A stretch of DNA of 64,000 bases. Source: JAYWXI01 sp036016955 (lineage in GTDB: Bacteria; Bacteroidota; Bacteroidia; Flavobacteriales; Weeksellaceae). Below the pieces are notes generated by a model. That model saw nothing but the letters and a program-made list of their open reading frames with translations, made no database searches and was not told the DNA's origin. The position numbers and the translations under genes were made by a program. Positions 32,167-42,600 of this stretch are shown here, piece by piece. The DNA is taken from assembly GCF_036016955.1 (NCBI RefSeq), contig NZ_JAYWXI010000004.1:124001-188000 (forward strand). Direction: 5' to 3'. Positions within the stretch are counted from its first letter, which is position 1. Each line of letters begins with the position of its first letter.

Positions 32167-34528
32167 AAAACAAAACAAAAGCACTTTCCCTCTGCCTCCG
32201 AAAAAGAAAAAAGGAGGGCCTAAAAAATGGATTAAACTCATTTGGACGGGACTTATTGCCGTGGTTCTCGGAATTTCGGGATTGTTTTTTGCCGTTGCCC
32301 AAGGTTTTTTGGGAGAAATGCCCGAAGTTCGGGAGCTTGAAAACCCCGACATCTACGTCGCTTCCGAAATCATTTCTTCGGACGGGAAACTTCTCGGAAA
32401 ATTTGAAAAAGAGAAAACCCATCCCGTGACCTATAGCGACCTTCCCCCTTATTTGGTTTACGCCTTGCAAGCCAAAGAGGACGAACGTTTTAAGGAACAC
32501 TCGGGTATTGATTTAAAATCCGTCGCCCGGGCCGCTTATTTCCGTGGAGACCGAGGCGGGGGGTCCACCATCACCCAACAATTAGCCAAATTGCTCTTTA
32601 CCAAAGAGCCCTCTTCCAACCCGATCAAAAGGGTGATTCAGAAACTCAAGGAATGGGTAGTGGCGGTCAGCTTGGAAAAACGCTACACCAAAGAGGAAAT
32701 CATTACGCTTTATTTCAATAAATTCGACTTTACTTACAATGCCAACGGTATCGAAATGGCCTCCCGAATTTATTTTAATAAAAACACCAAAAATCTTACG
32801 CTTCCCGAAGCTGCCGTATTTGTAGCCATGCTGGAAGCCCCTATCGCCAACAATCCTCTGAGAAACCCCGAAAGAGCCAAACGACGCAGGGATGTGGTAT
32901 TGGAACAAATGCTCCAAACCGGCTACATTGACCAAGCCACTTACCAACGTGCCGTGGATACACCGGTGGTTACCGATTATCATCCCGTTAAAAGCATTGA
33001 CGAAGGGTATTCGGCCTACTATAAATTCTACCTCCGAAAAGAAATTGACAACATTCTGAAAGAACACGAAAAGAAAACAGGAAAAAAACTCAATCTTTTC
33101 AAAGACGGTCTGAAAATATACGTTACGCTAGACTCCAAAATGCAGCGTTTTGCCGAAGAAGCAATTAAGGAACACCTCACGGCCCTTCAAAAAAACTTCG
33201 ATGCCGAGCAGAAAGGAAGAAAGCAAAGACCTTTCTATAATATTTCTCAAAAACAAATCGACGGAATCATGCTTCAAGCCATGAAGCGCACCGGCCGTTA
33301 CAAGCAGCTTGCCGCCGCCGGCGTACCGGAAGATTCCATTATGATGGAGTTTCAAAAACCGATAAAAACCACCCGTTTTACTTGGGCCGGAGAAGAGGAA
33401 GTAGAAATGTCGCCTTACGACTCCATACGCTATCATAAACAAATTGCCCAAGCCGGACTTATGTCTATGGTTCCCGCTACGGGAGAGATAAAAGCATGGG
33501 TCGGCGGTATCAACTGGCAGCACTTCCAATACGACCACATTAAACAAGGAAAACGTCAGGTAGGCTCCACCTTCAAGCCTTTCGTGTACGCCACTGCCAT
33601 CATGAATCTCGGCATGACACCTTGTTCAACGGTTTCCAATGCTACTTTTAACGAAAGAGGCTACCGCGTCCCTGGAAGCGGAGGCTCGCCCACACTCAAA
33701 CATGCTTTAGCCCACTCTCTCAACCCTGTAGCCGTAAGACTAATGGACATGAGCGGTACCGACAAGGTGATCCAATTGGCTCGTGATTTGGGTGTTACCC
33801 AAGACATCCCAAGAGGTCAACTTGCCGTCGCTTTGGGTTCTTCCGACATTACCATCTACGAAATGCTCGGAGCCTACAGTACCTTTGCCAACTTCGGAAA
33901 CTACATCAAACCCGAAATGATTTGGCGAATTGAAGACGCTAACGGACGGGTGATAAAAGAAGTTAAAACCGAAACCAAAGAGGTCATGAACGAAATGTAC
34001 GCCTACACTATGATCGACTTGATGAAAGGCGTTGCCGATTTCGGTACCGCTTCCGGAGAACTCGGACGAAGAGGCATTGCGAAAGGAACAGAAATTGCCG
34101 CAAAAACAGGAACCACACAAAACAATTCCGACGGATGGTTTATCGGCCTTACACCGAATTTGGCCACGGGCGTTTGGGTCGGTTGGGAAGACCGAGCCAC
34201 CCATTTCCGAAGTACCGGTGAAGGACAGGGTGCCAAAATGGCCTTACCGATATGGGCGATTTTCATGAAGAAAATCTATACGGACGGCACTTTGGGGGTT
34301 TCTCCTGAAGACAAATTCATCAAACCGTCGAACTGGACGGGCGACTGCGCCGATCTACAAGGTTTAGGCGGAGGCTATGGGGATGACGGCGGCCTTCAAA
34401 CCATCGACCAGCTTAAAAACCCTCAACCAAGTACCCCAAACCCGAATAAAACCGGTACCTCCAATAAAAAAGAGGAAAATCTGAACGAAAGCCTCAATAA
34501 AGACACCGAGGTAGATTTCAACCAATAA
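32156..34528 (+). CDS. pbp1A: Penicillin-binding protein 1A (transglycosylase/transpeptidase)
   Basis: A 790-residue class A PBP that polymerises and cross-links peptidoglycan. A short Lys-rich cytoplasmic tail is followed by one transmembrane helix (about residues 22-48), the GT51 transglycosylase with EDERFKEHSGID and GGSTITQQLAK, and the transpeptidase with active-site Ser in STFKPF, the SLN motif in AHSLNPVAV and KTGT in AAKTGTTQN. The C-terminus is Asn/Pro-rich. The start overlaps gldH by 11 bases; the unit ends in a clear terminator. Confidence 0.95.
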   Translation: MENKKQNKSTFPLPPKKKKGGPKKWIKLIWTGLIAVVLGISGLFFAVAQGFLGEMPEVRELENPDIYVASEIISSDGKLLGKFEKEKTHPVTYSDLPPYLVYALQAKEDERFKEHSGIDLKSVARAAYFRGDRGGGSTITQQLAKLLFTKEPSSNPIKRVIQKLKEWVVAVSLEKRYTKEEIITLYFNKFDFTYNANGIEMASRIYFNKNTKNLTLPEAAVFVAMLEAPIANNPLRNPERAKRRRDVVLEQMLQTGYIDQATYQRAVDTPVVTDYHPVKSIDEGYSAYYKFYLRKEIDNILKEHEKKTGKKLNLFKDGLKIYVTLDSKMQRFAEEAIKEHLTALQKNFDAEQKGRKQRPFYNISQKQIDGIMLQAMKRTGRYKQLAAAGVPEDSIMMEFQKPIKTTRFTWAGEEEVEMSPYDSIRYHKQIAQAGLMSMVPATGEIKAWVGGINWQHFQYDHIKQGKRQVGSTFKPFVYATAIMNLGMTPCSTVSNATFNERGYRVPGSGGSPTLKHALAHSLNPVAVRLMDMSGTDKVIQLARDLGVTQDIPRGQLAVALGSSDITIYEMLGAYSTFANFGNYIKPEMIWRIEDANGRVIKEVKTETKEVMNEMYAYTMIDLMKGVADFGTASGELGRRGIAKGTEIAAKTGTTQNNSDGWFIGLTPNLATGVWVGWEDRATHFRSTGEGQGAKMALPIWAIFMKKIYTDGTLGVSPEDKFIKPSNWTGDCADLQGLGGGYGDDGGLQTIDQLKNPQPSTPNPNKTGTSNKKEENLNESLNKDTEVDFNQ

Positions 34529-34534
34529 AAACCC

Positions 34535-34565
34535 AAAGACCTTCCCTTGACCGGAAGGTCTTTTA
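34535..34565 (+). terminator. Terminator after pbp1A
   Basis: An 11-bp perfect stem (AAAGACCTTCC / GGAAGGTCTTT) with a 7-base loop and a short T run. Confidence 0.85.
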
Positions 34566-34574
34566 TCATTCAAC

Positions 34575-36122
34575 ATGAACCTAAGCGCCATAACCCAAAC
34601 CTATCTTTCAACCTTTCCCTATGACTCTTCCCTTAATCCTATCCCACGCCAAACGCCAGGCAAACTCCTGGCTCGGGCTAACCCCGTGGGATTTCCCAAT
34701 GCCGTTTTAATCGATTTCAATGAAAAACTGTCGCTAGATATAGGTTTAGGCTCCCTGCAAACCTCTCAGGAGGAGCAGTTCCTCCATGCCAGCTTCATCC
34801 CTTCCAAGCTTCAACCGTATGCCACCGCCTATGCAGGGCACCAGTTCGGACAATGGGCCGGCCAACTGGGAGATGGAAGAGCACTTTTCGCCGGTGAAAT
34901 CACTAACCATCACGGCCAAACCACCGAACTCCAATGGAAAGGTGCCGGCTTAACCCCATATTCCCGCCACGCCGACGGCCGTGCCGTATTACGATCCACC
35001 GTTCGGGAGTATCTAATGAGCGAAGCAATGCATCATTTGAAAATCCCTACCACTCGTGCTTTAGCCCTGAGTCTTTCCGGTGAAGCCGTCATTCGGGACA
35101 TTCTGTATTCCGGCAACCCTAAACCCGAACCCGGCGCCGTAATGATGAGAACCGCCCCCAGTTTTTTACGTTTTGGACATTTTGAACTTTTAGCCGCCCA
35201 AAGAAACCTCCCTCTGCTTTCTCAACTCGCCGACTTCACCATCCAAAATTACTTCCCCGAAATCCAATCCAAGGGAAAAGAACGCTATTTAGATTGGTTT
35301 TATTCCATCACAGAAAAAACCGCCCACCTGATCACCCAATGGCAACGGGTAGGTTTTGTTCACGGCGTAATGAACACCGATAACATGTCCATTTTAGGGC
35401 TTACCATCGACTATGGACCTTTCGCCATTATGGAAGAATACAATCCGAAATTCACCAGCAATACCACCGATCTGCCCGGTCGCCGCTACGCTTTTGGACA
35501 ACAGGAAAACGCCGCCCTTTGGAATCTTTGGCAACTGGCCAACGCTCTTTTCCCCTTGATTGGCGAAGAAGATCCCATTCAGGAAGTGCTTTCGGCTTAC
35601 GACGCTCTGATAACCGACAAAAAAAATCGGATGTTATGTGACAAATTCGGCTTCAATTTCCCCCGAAAAGAAGACCCTTCCTTTTTTCAAAACTGGCAAA
35701 ACCTCGCACAAGAATTGCAAGCGGATCACACTCTGTTTTTCATTCTATTGGAAGAATGGAATCCCGAAAAAAATAACGCCGCCGACCATTTCGAACCCTG
35801 TTTTTACAAACCTCTTAACAAAGACGAAAAAGAACGGTTTAATGCCCTTCTCGCACTTTACTCGCTGCGAGTCCAGCACAATCAACAGGATCAAAAAGAA
35901 ACCCAAAACAAAATGCAGCAAAGCAATCCCAAATTCGTTTTAAGAAACTATTTACTCCACGAATGCAGCGAGCAGTTAGCCCAAAACGACAATACCTTAT
36001 TTAAAAAATTAAAAACAGCTCTCCAATCCCCCTATGAAAATCGTTTTTCGGAATTCGCCATAAAACGCCCCGACCAATACACCAATACCCCCGGTTGCAC
36101 CATGCTTTCTTGCAGTTCTTAG
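34575..36122 (+). CDS. selO: SelO family protein adenylyltransferase
   Basis: SelO (YdiU) is a pseudokinase-fold enzyme that transfers AMP to Ser, Thr or Tyr of target proteins, including redox proteins. The 515-residue length fits the bacterial family. Conserved segments are AYAGHQFGQWAGQLGDGRA, the ELQWKGAGLTPYSRHADGR ATP-binding block, VREYLMSEAMHHL, FVHGVMNTDNMS and LTIDYGPFAIMEEYNP with the DYGPF motif. The C-terminus ends SCSS, where the Cys stands near the position occupied by selenocysteine in some eukaryotic relatives. It starts 9 bases after the pbp1A terminator, and no promoter of its own is obvious. Confidence 0.94.
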   Translation: MNLSAITQTYLSTFPYDSSLNPIPRQTPGKLLARANPVGFPNAVLIDFNEKLSLDIGLGSLQTSQEEQFLHASFIPSKLQPYATAYAGHQFGQWAGQLGDGRALFAGEITNHHGQTTELQWKGAGLTPYSRHADGRAVLRSTVREYLMSEAMHHLKIPTTRALALSLSGEAVIRDILYSGNPKPEPGAVMMRTAPSFLRFGHFELLAAQRNLPLLSQLADFTIQNYFPEIQSKGKERYLDWFYSITEKTAHLITQWQRVGFVHGVMNTDNMSILGLTIDYGPFAIMEEYNPKFTSNTTDLPGRRYAFGQQENAALWNLWQLANALFPLIGEEDPIQEVLSAYDALITDKKNRMLCDKFGFNFPRKEDPSFFQNWQNLAQELQADHTLFFILLEEWNPEKNNAADHFEPCFYKPLNKDEKERFNALLALYSLRVQHNQQDQKETQNKMQQSNPKFVLRNYLLHECSEQLAQNDNTLFKKLKTALQSPYENRFSEFAIKRPDQYTNTPGCTMLSCSS

Positions 36123-36160
36123 AAAGCGGCAAAAACATGGTTCAGAATTCTCTTTTTTGC

Positions 36161-36168
36161 TATTTTTG
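36161..36168 (+). promoter_or_regulatory. -7 promoter element for the polytopic membrane protein
   Basis: TATTTTTG is an exact match, 17 bases before the TTG start at 36186. Confidence 0.55.
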
Positions 36169-36185
36169 CGGCAAAATTTCGAATT

Positions 36186-37460
36186 TTGAATTTACTAAAA
36201 AAAACAGGCCGATGCCTTAGATTAATCCTTCCGAGTACGCTTGCGGAAATTCTACTTTTCACCTCTCTCATTGCCGGTTACGGAACCTTAGCAACAACCA
36301 TTGCTTTGGATTACCGAATCATTTTCGACAACCGAATCCCCTGGGATGCCTACTTTAGTTTCGACAACCGCGCCATCGTCATGAGCGGTGGGGGCTTCGA
36401 GCGGCACCCTCTTGCCAACTACTTCTTCGGATGGATAAGGGAGCTTGCCTTTTGGCTATCGGGAGGTAAAACCGATGCTACTTTCCGCCTTGTATTAGCT
36501 TGGCTAAGCACCCTAACGATAAGCCTTTCGATAGTTCAAGTGTACAAATACCTTAAAAACATCATCGGACTGCCGATGCATTTTTCCTTATTGCTAATTC
36601 TGTTTTACGCTTTTTTTTCGACCAATATTTTATTGGCTTTTACCCCAGAAACCTACACTTACACGCTTTTGGCCTTGGTTTTATTTAACCATTATGCCGC
36701 CCTCAAACTCCAAAAAGACAAACCGATTTCAACCGCTGCGCTTACTCTAGCCACCGTAACTACCGGCGGTCTTACCATTACCAATGCCGCCAAAATCTTC
36801 ATTCCCTTAGCCTTTGAGAAAGGAATTTTCAAAAACGCCAAACGTTTTGCCTGGGCTACGGCGCAAACCCTCATCGCTGCGGGAACATTCCTTTTGCTCT
36901 ACTTTTACCGCTTGAATTTCGACCTTCAAAGGATTTTCACCAAAACAGGAGAACAATATGAAAAATTCTCCAACCCTCAACACGTTCCTCTTTGGGATAT
37001 GGCCAGCTCTTGGTTTTTTGGAGGAAACATCCTTTTCGCCTCCTTTATTACTCGGGATTATCACAACAAAAAAGGATTCGAGTACAAAGCTCTTTTCATG
37101 GACGTGTACAGCAGTGAACTGCCTTACGTCTTTGTTGCATTACTGCTTCTTATGATCCTTTGGTCGGTTGCCTCCAATCTTAAAAACAAATTGGTTTGGA
37201 TTCTTTTTGTTTCTTTTATAATTGACATTCTGATCCACTGTTTCTTGAAATTCGGATTACACACAGCGTATATCTATGGAGGGCATTTCGTATTCGTGTA
37301 CCCCTTGCTATTGGGATGGCTTTACCATAGGTACAAAAACAAGTCTACCCCTCTACTTTTGATCAGCATCTTATTGGTTTTTATGACGGCTTTCCTCATT
37401 ACCAATAACAGTTTCAGAATGCAAGAATTCTTCTTCTTTCTGAACAAATACTATCAATAA
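36186..37460 (+). CDS. Polytopic membrane protein of unknown function (possibly GT-C-like)
   Basis: The 424-residue product has about ten hydrophobic segments and a large first extracytoplasmic loop carrying DNRIPWDAYFSFDNRAIVMS and RHPLANYFF, a layout resembling glycosyltransferase-C membrane enzymes, but no diagnostic motif proves this. It ends with an aromatic-rich FFFFLNKYYQ. No ATG precedes the first transmembrane segment in this frame; TTG at 36186, 17 bases after the promoter box, is the best start. A bidirectional terminator immediately follows the stop. Confidence 0.7.
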   Translation: MNLLKKTGRCLRLILPSTLAEILLFTSLIAGYGTLATTIALDYRIIFDNRIPWDAYFSFDNRAIVMSGGGFERHPLANYFFGWIRELAFWLSGGKTDATFRLVLAWLSTLTISLSIVQVYKYLKNIIGLPMHFSLLLILFYAFFSTNILLAFTPETYTYTLLALVLFNHYAALKLQKDKPISTAALTLATVTTGGLTITNAAKIFIPLAFEKGIFKNAKRFAWATAQTLIAAGTFLLLYFYRLNFDLQRIFTKTGEQYEKFSNPQHVPLWDMASSWFFGGNILFASFITRDYHNKKGFEYKALFMDVYSSELPYVFVALLLLMILWSVASNLKNKLVWILFVSFIIDILIHCFLKFGLHTAYIYGGHFVFVYPLLLGWLYHRYKNKSTPLLLISILLVFMTAFLITNNSFRMQEFFFFLNKYYQ

Positions 37461-37487
37461 AAAAACGACCATTTAGGTCGTTTTTTT
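37461..37487. terminator. Bidirectional terminator between convergent genes
   Basis: A perfect 10-bp stem (AAAAACGACC / GGTCGTTTTT) with a 5-base loop is flanked by A and T runs and separates the membrane-protein gene from the SPOR-like gene. Confidence 0.85.
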
Positions 37488-37511
37488 CGTTCTATAGATA
37501 GAAAATCAGCC

Positions 37512-38057
37512 TTACTTTGCCTCCGTACAAAACACTCTGTACTGAATGGCAGTAGCCGATTTAAAATACTCTCTGATTCGCTTCAAATCCGAAGAAGCGC
37601 TTTCTTTACTGAAATAGCTTCCTGCTAATATTTTATAGTTCGGACGTAGCGAAGCATCCGTCTCTACCTTAATATTCGGGAAACGACGACGGAAATAAGC
37701 TTTTACCTCATTCGCCTCTTCGTTACTCTTCACCACCGCCAGTTGGATTTTAACCCCCATGATTCTCGGATTTTGACGGCAAATTTCCGCCGTGGACAAA
37801 GCCCTAGAAGGCACCGTTCGTGTCCCCCGATTAGGCGTAAGACCTCCGGTAGTGGACAAATCTGGACCCGAGTCCGACGTCGAGGACGTTCGCATACAGG
37901 CCCCTTCCACAGACTCGATTAAAGAGCTTATTTTTTTATCCATGGAAACCGTCAAAGGAGTTCCCGAAAGCGTATCCGTTTTGATAACCTGCTGTGCAAA
38001 AAAACACTGGGAACCAAAAACAAACCATGCGATTATAGACGTTTTAAACAATTGCAT
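37512..38057 (-). CDS. Exported SPOR-like domain protein
   Basis: A 181-residue protein with a signal peptide (to about residue 21, FFAQQ). Its C-terminal half (about 100-180, KIQLAVVKSNEEANEVKAYF ... NYKILAGSYFSKESASSDLK) has the two alternating halves of a SPOR-like fold, which in other proteins binds denuded peptidoglycan at division sites. The middle is Ser/Thr/Pro-rich. ATG at 38057 is chosen over a TTG three bases upstream. Its -7 element is at 38074-38081. It is divergent from the act operon. Confidence 0.75.
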   Translation of the reverse strand: MQLFKTSIIAWFVFGSQCFFAQQVIKTDTLSGTPLTVSMDKKISSLIESVEGACMRTSSTSDSGPDLSTTGGLTPNRGTRTVPSRALSTAEICRQNPRIMGVKIQLAVVKSNEEANEVKAYFRRRFPNIKVETDASLRPNYKILAGSYFSKESASSDLKRIREYFKSATAIQYRVFCTEAK

Positions 38058-38073
38058 CAATCAATATTTTTTG

Positions 38074-38081
38074 CAAATTTA
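38074..38081 (-). promoter_or_regulatory. -7 promoter element for the SPOR-like gene
   Basis: The minus strand reads TAAATTTG, an exact match, 16 bases before the ATG at 38057. Confidence 0.6.
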
Positions 38082-38163
38082 AGTATAAATAAAAACCGTA
38101 CCAAACGCATTTATTTAGAACTATTCCAAATTATGAAAAATGAGAAATAGCACGTTTCAGGGG

Positions 38164-38195
38164 TTGTTAATTTCTTGTTAAAAACATTATTTTTG
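38164..38195 (+). promoter_or_regulatory. Promoter of the act operon
   Basis: TTG at 38164-38166 and TATTTTTG at 38188-38195, 21 bases apart, form a good Bacteroidota promoter. The leader to actA is about 45 bases. Confidence 0.65.
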
Positions 38196-38242
38196 CGGAA
38201 TTGAATGAATACTCATTTTTTTACTAACCCAAGATTTTATAA

Positions 38243-39610
38243 ATGATTAGTTGGAGAAAGCATTACAAAAGGGGGTTACTGGCAATAGGTTTATTGCTGT
38301 CAGCCACCGCTTCAGTCCACGCTCAGGACGGAGATCCTAAGAACGGAGAAAAGCTTTTCAAAGCGAATTGCGCCGCGTGCCACGACCTTGAAAAGCAACT
38401 GGTTGGACCGGCCCTAGGAGGTATTGTCGATCGGCTCAAAACCGAACAAAACCTAGACACGGACTGGCTTCACGCCTGGATCAAAGACAACGAAGCCCTC
38501 AGAGCTTCCGGCGACAAATACGCCAATGAAGTGTTCGAAAAGTTCAATAAAACGGCAATGACCCCTTTCCCGAACTTATCGGATCAGGATATTAACGATA
38601 TCTTGGCGTACACCACCAATCCGCCTGCACCAGAGCCTGCGGCAGCTTCAGAAGGAGCACAAGACCAAAACTCCCTTGCCGCATTGGAAAAAGCAAAACA
38701 AGAGAGCACCAACTCCAAAATCGTTCTTATCTCTCTCTTTGCCATCGGTGGACTTCTACTTTGGTTACTACTAAAACTCAAACAATTAGTAAAACTTCAA
38801 CAAACCGACGAATTAGCAGCACTCAACGAAACTAGAGCGTACAGCTTGGCTGAAGTTTATGCCAAATACAACACTTTAGGTAAAGTTATTTTGGGGCTTT
38901 TGGCTTTGTTTGCGTTCTACGGTGTTTGGAACTGGATGATGGGTATCGGCGTCTACAAAGGGTACAAGCCTGAACAGCCAATTTATTTCTCCCACAAAAT
39001 CCACGCCGGGGATAACAAAATCGATTGCCAAATGTGCCACTCTTCCGCAAAATACGGAAAGGTTTCCGAAATCCCTTCGCTGAACGTTTGTATGAACTGT
39101 CACCGTAACATTTCCGAATACAAAGGCACCTACATGGAACCTGGAAAAAACAAAGCTTTCTACGATGCAGAAATCCAAAAAATCTACGCCGCAACCGGCT
39201 GGGATCCTGCAACGCAAAGCTATACCGGAAAAACACAACCGGTGGAATGGGTAAGAATCCACAATATGCCAGACTTCGTGTATTTCAATCACGCTCAACA
39301 CGTAGTGGCTGGAGAGCAAGCCATTATCAGCTCGCACAACAAGAAAAATCCTAACGATCAAATCGATGTTGTATGTAAAGCTTGCCACGGTAAGGTAGAC
39401 ACCATGAACGTTGTACAAATGGCCAACGATTTCACCATGGGCTGGTGTATCGAATGTCACCGAACCACGGAGGTGGATATGAACAACGGTTACAACCAAG
39501 AGTACTTCAAAAACCTTCACGACAAACTGAAAAAACAGTACCCTAAAACCGAAGGTAAAATCACCGTCGATGCAATCGGTGGTCTAGAGTGTGGTAAATG
39601 TCATTATTAA
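38243..39610 (+). CDS. actA: Alternative complex III subunit ActA with an added N-terminal cytochrome c domain
   Basis: ActA carries the c-type haems of alternative complex III, which oxidises menaquinol and passes electrons to cytochrome c or an oxidase. The 455-residue product has a signal peptide, a small cytochrome c domain (CAACH at 43-47, candidate Met ligand in TAMTPFP), two hydrophobic segments (about 157-182 and 213-235), and a C-terminal part with five further CxxCH sites: CQMCH, CMNCH, CKACH, CIECH and CGKCH at the very end. That is six haem sites, one more than the pentahaem core described for the subunit. First gene of the act operon. Confidence 0.93.
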   Translation: MISWRKHYKRGLLAIGLLLSATASVHAQDGDPKNGEKLFKANCAACHDLEKQLVGPALGGIVDRLKTEQNLDTDWLHAWIKDNEALRASGDKYANEVFEKFNKTAMTPFPNLSDQDINDILAYTTNPPAPEPAAASEGAQDQNSLAALEKAKQESTNSKIVLISLFAIGGLLLWLLLKLKQLVKLQQTDELAALNETRAYSLAEVYAKYNTLGKVILGLLALFAFYGVWNWMMGIGVYKGYKPEQPIYFSHKIHAGDNKIDCQMCHSSAKYGKVSEIPSLNVCMNCHRNISEYKGTYMEPGKNKAFYDAEIQKIYAATGWDPATQSYTGKTQPVEWVRIHNMPDFVYFNHAQHVVAGEQAIISSHNKKNPNDQIDVVCKACHGKVDTMNVVQMANDFTMGWCIECHRTTEVDMNNGYNQEYFKNLHDKLKKQYPKTEGKITVDAIGGLECGKCHY

Positions 39611-39634
39611 TAACGAATTAAATAAGAAGTATAA

Positions 39635-42600
39635 ATGGCTTCAAACAAAATACAATTTAGAAGTATTCACGAACTGAAAGATCCGGCACTCAACCAAAAG
39701 CTGGCTCAAAAAGAATTTCAAAATGAAATTCCCGTGGATGAATTCCTAGGTGATTCCGAAAAAATGAATAACTCCGGAACTTCTAGAAGAGATTTCCTTA
39801 AGCTTTTAGGATTCTCTACCGCGGCAGTAACTTTAGCCGCTTGTGAGGCTCCGGTAATTAAGACCATTCCTTACGTGGTAAAACCTCACGATATTATTCC
39901 TGGGGTTCCCAACTATTACGCTACAACTTTCTTCGACGGATTCGATTTTTCCAATGTTCTTGTAAAAACCAGAGAAGGAAGACCCATAAAAATCGAAGCA
40001 AACCCTGCCGCCAAAGAACTTGGAAAAACCAATGCTAGAGCGCAGGCCAGCGTTTTGTCTCTTTACGATAACGATAAGGTAAAGCAGCCTCAGTTGCAAG
40101 GAAAAGACGAGACTTTCGATAAAGTGGATGACTACATCCTAAAAGCCCTAGCAGAGGCACAAGGATCGGGCAAAAGAATTGTCGTTCTTTCTCATTCCTA
40201 TGCTTCGCCAACTTTCAAAAAACTTTTTGGCGACTTTAAGGCTAAGTACCCTACCGCCGAATTGGTAACTTACGATGCTTATCCTTATGCCGCCGCACTG
40301 GATGCCGCACAAGAGGTTTTCGGACAAAGAGCTTTGCCTGTATACGACCTTTCCGGTACCGAGTTGGTGGTTTCGTTCCAAGCGGATTTCTTGGATCACT
40401 ACAACGGGGCAAGTTTGGAAACGTCTTACGCAGCGGCTAAAAAACCGGGGGCTAATATGTTAAGACATATTCAGGTGGAATCCAATATGTCGTTAACCGG
40501 AGCCAATGCCGACACTCGTATCCCTTTGAAACCAAGTGCGGTTAACAAAACCTTAGTTGAAGTTTACAACCTGATTAACGGAGGATCGTCTTCCGATAAA
40601 AATGCACAAAGTATCGCTGCAGAACTTCAGGCCAAAGGAAGCAAAGCCGTAGTGTTAGCCGACGGAAGCAAGGGAGCTTACGTTTTGGCTCATCTCATCA
40701 ACCAAAAACTAGGTTCTTCGGCTTTTACCGGCAAGAAAAACCTTCTAAAAGAATTCGACGGGGCACGTTACCAAGAGTTCTTGTCTTGGATGAATAGCGG
40801 GCAAGTAGGTGTTCTGATCACCAATAACATCAACCCAATTTATTCTTCCAACAAAGGCGAAGACTTCAAGAAAGCGTTGACAAAAGTCCCTCACGTGGTT
40901 GCTATCGTTGACAAGAAAAACGAGATGTATGAAGCGGCGAAAGCAGTTATTCCTGCCACCCACTGGTTGGAATCTTGGGCTGACCTTACCCCACAATCCG
41001 GCGTATACTCTCTCATGCAGCCTACGATTTCTAAAGTATTCAAGCCTAGACAGATTGAAGAATCTCTACTGGTTTGGATTAACGGAAAAAACAGCCCTGC
41101 AAACAACTACTACGATTATTTGAAAGCCAATGCCAGCAGTCTTTTGGGTGGGGTAAGCTTCAACAAAGCGCTTTACAACGGTTACAACGAAGTGGCTTCT
41201 GAAGCCGCACTAGCTTATGCTGGAGGAAATGCCACCCAAGCCATAGCAGAACTTTCCAACTTCAAAGCATCCGAATGGGAACTTAACCTCTATACCAAAA
41301 CTTCCATCGGAGACGGAACGCAGGCTAACAACCCATGGTTGCAGGAACTTCCAGATCCTATCACCAGACTTTCTTGGGATAATTATCTGACCGTTTCGCC
41401 TAAAGATGCAGCCAAGTTAGGCTTAGAGAATACACTTAATGCAAGAATGCAGCTTGACGGCTCCAAAGTGAATTTGACGGTCAACGGCGTAACACTTAAT
41501 GACGTGCCTGTATTCATCCAACCGGGGCAAGCCGAAGGCTCTTTCGGTTTGGCGTTGGGATACGGAAAGAAAAACTCTGGAAAAGTAGCAGAAACGGGAG
41601 TTAATGCCTACCCTCTTTTCGACGGTTCAAACCTTTGCGTGGGTGGCATAAAAATCGAAAAATCGTCAAGCAGCAAACACGAATTTGCCGGAATGCAGCT
41701 TCAAAACACCCTAATGGGACGTTATGAAATTGCAAGAGAAGTGCCTTTGGAAACTTTCCTCAATGTGAAATTCGACGACCGCACCATCGAAAACGGAAGG
41801 CCAAAAGGATGGAATATTCCTTTGGAATACCATACCCTTACCGAGTCTATGGCGGCAGGTAAAATCTCCCTTTGGGATGAATTCGACGATACAGACGGGC
41901 CTCACTTCAACCTTTCCATCGACCTTAACGCTTGTACAGGGTGCGGGGCTTGTATCATTGCTTGTCAAGCCGAAAATAACGTACCGGTAGTTGGAAAAGA
42001 AGAGGTAAGAATGTCCAGAGATATGTATTGGTTGAGAATCGACCGCTACTACTCTGCCAAAGAGAAAATAGACCAAAAAGAACAATTGGATCGTAATCTT
42101 AATGTTCCTCAAGTCTATGACATCTTGATTGAACCTGCCGAAAATCCGGATGTGATTTTCCAACCGGTAATGTGTCAGCACTGTAACCATGCACCATGCG
42201 AAACCGTTTGTCCTGTTGCAGCAACATCACACGGTAAACAAGGTCAAAACCAAATGGCTTACAACCGATGCATCGGTACCAGATATTGTGCAAACAACTG
42301 TCCTTACAAAGTAAGACGATTCAACTGGTTCACTTATAATCTTAACGACAAGTTCGACTTCAATATGAACAACGACTTGGGAAGAATGGTTCTGAATCCG
42401 GATGTTGTTGTAAGAACCAGAGGGGTAATGGAAAAATGCTCGATGTGTATCCAAATGACTCAGAACACCATCTTGGAAGCGAAAAAAGAAGGCCGCAAAG
42501 TACAAGACGGCGAATTCGCTACAGCGTGTTCCAAAGCGTGTTCAACAGGAGCAATGCAGTTTGGCGATATGAACGACAAAACGTCGGAAGTACGTAAGCT

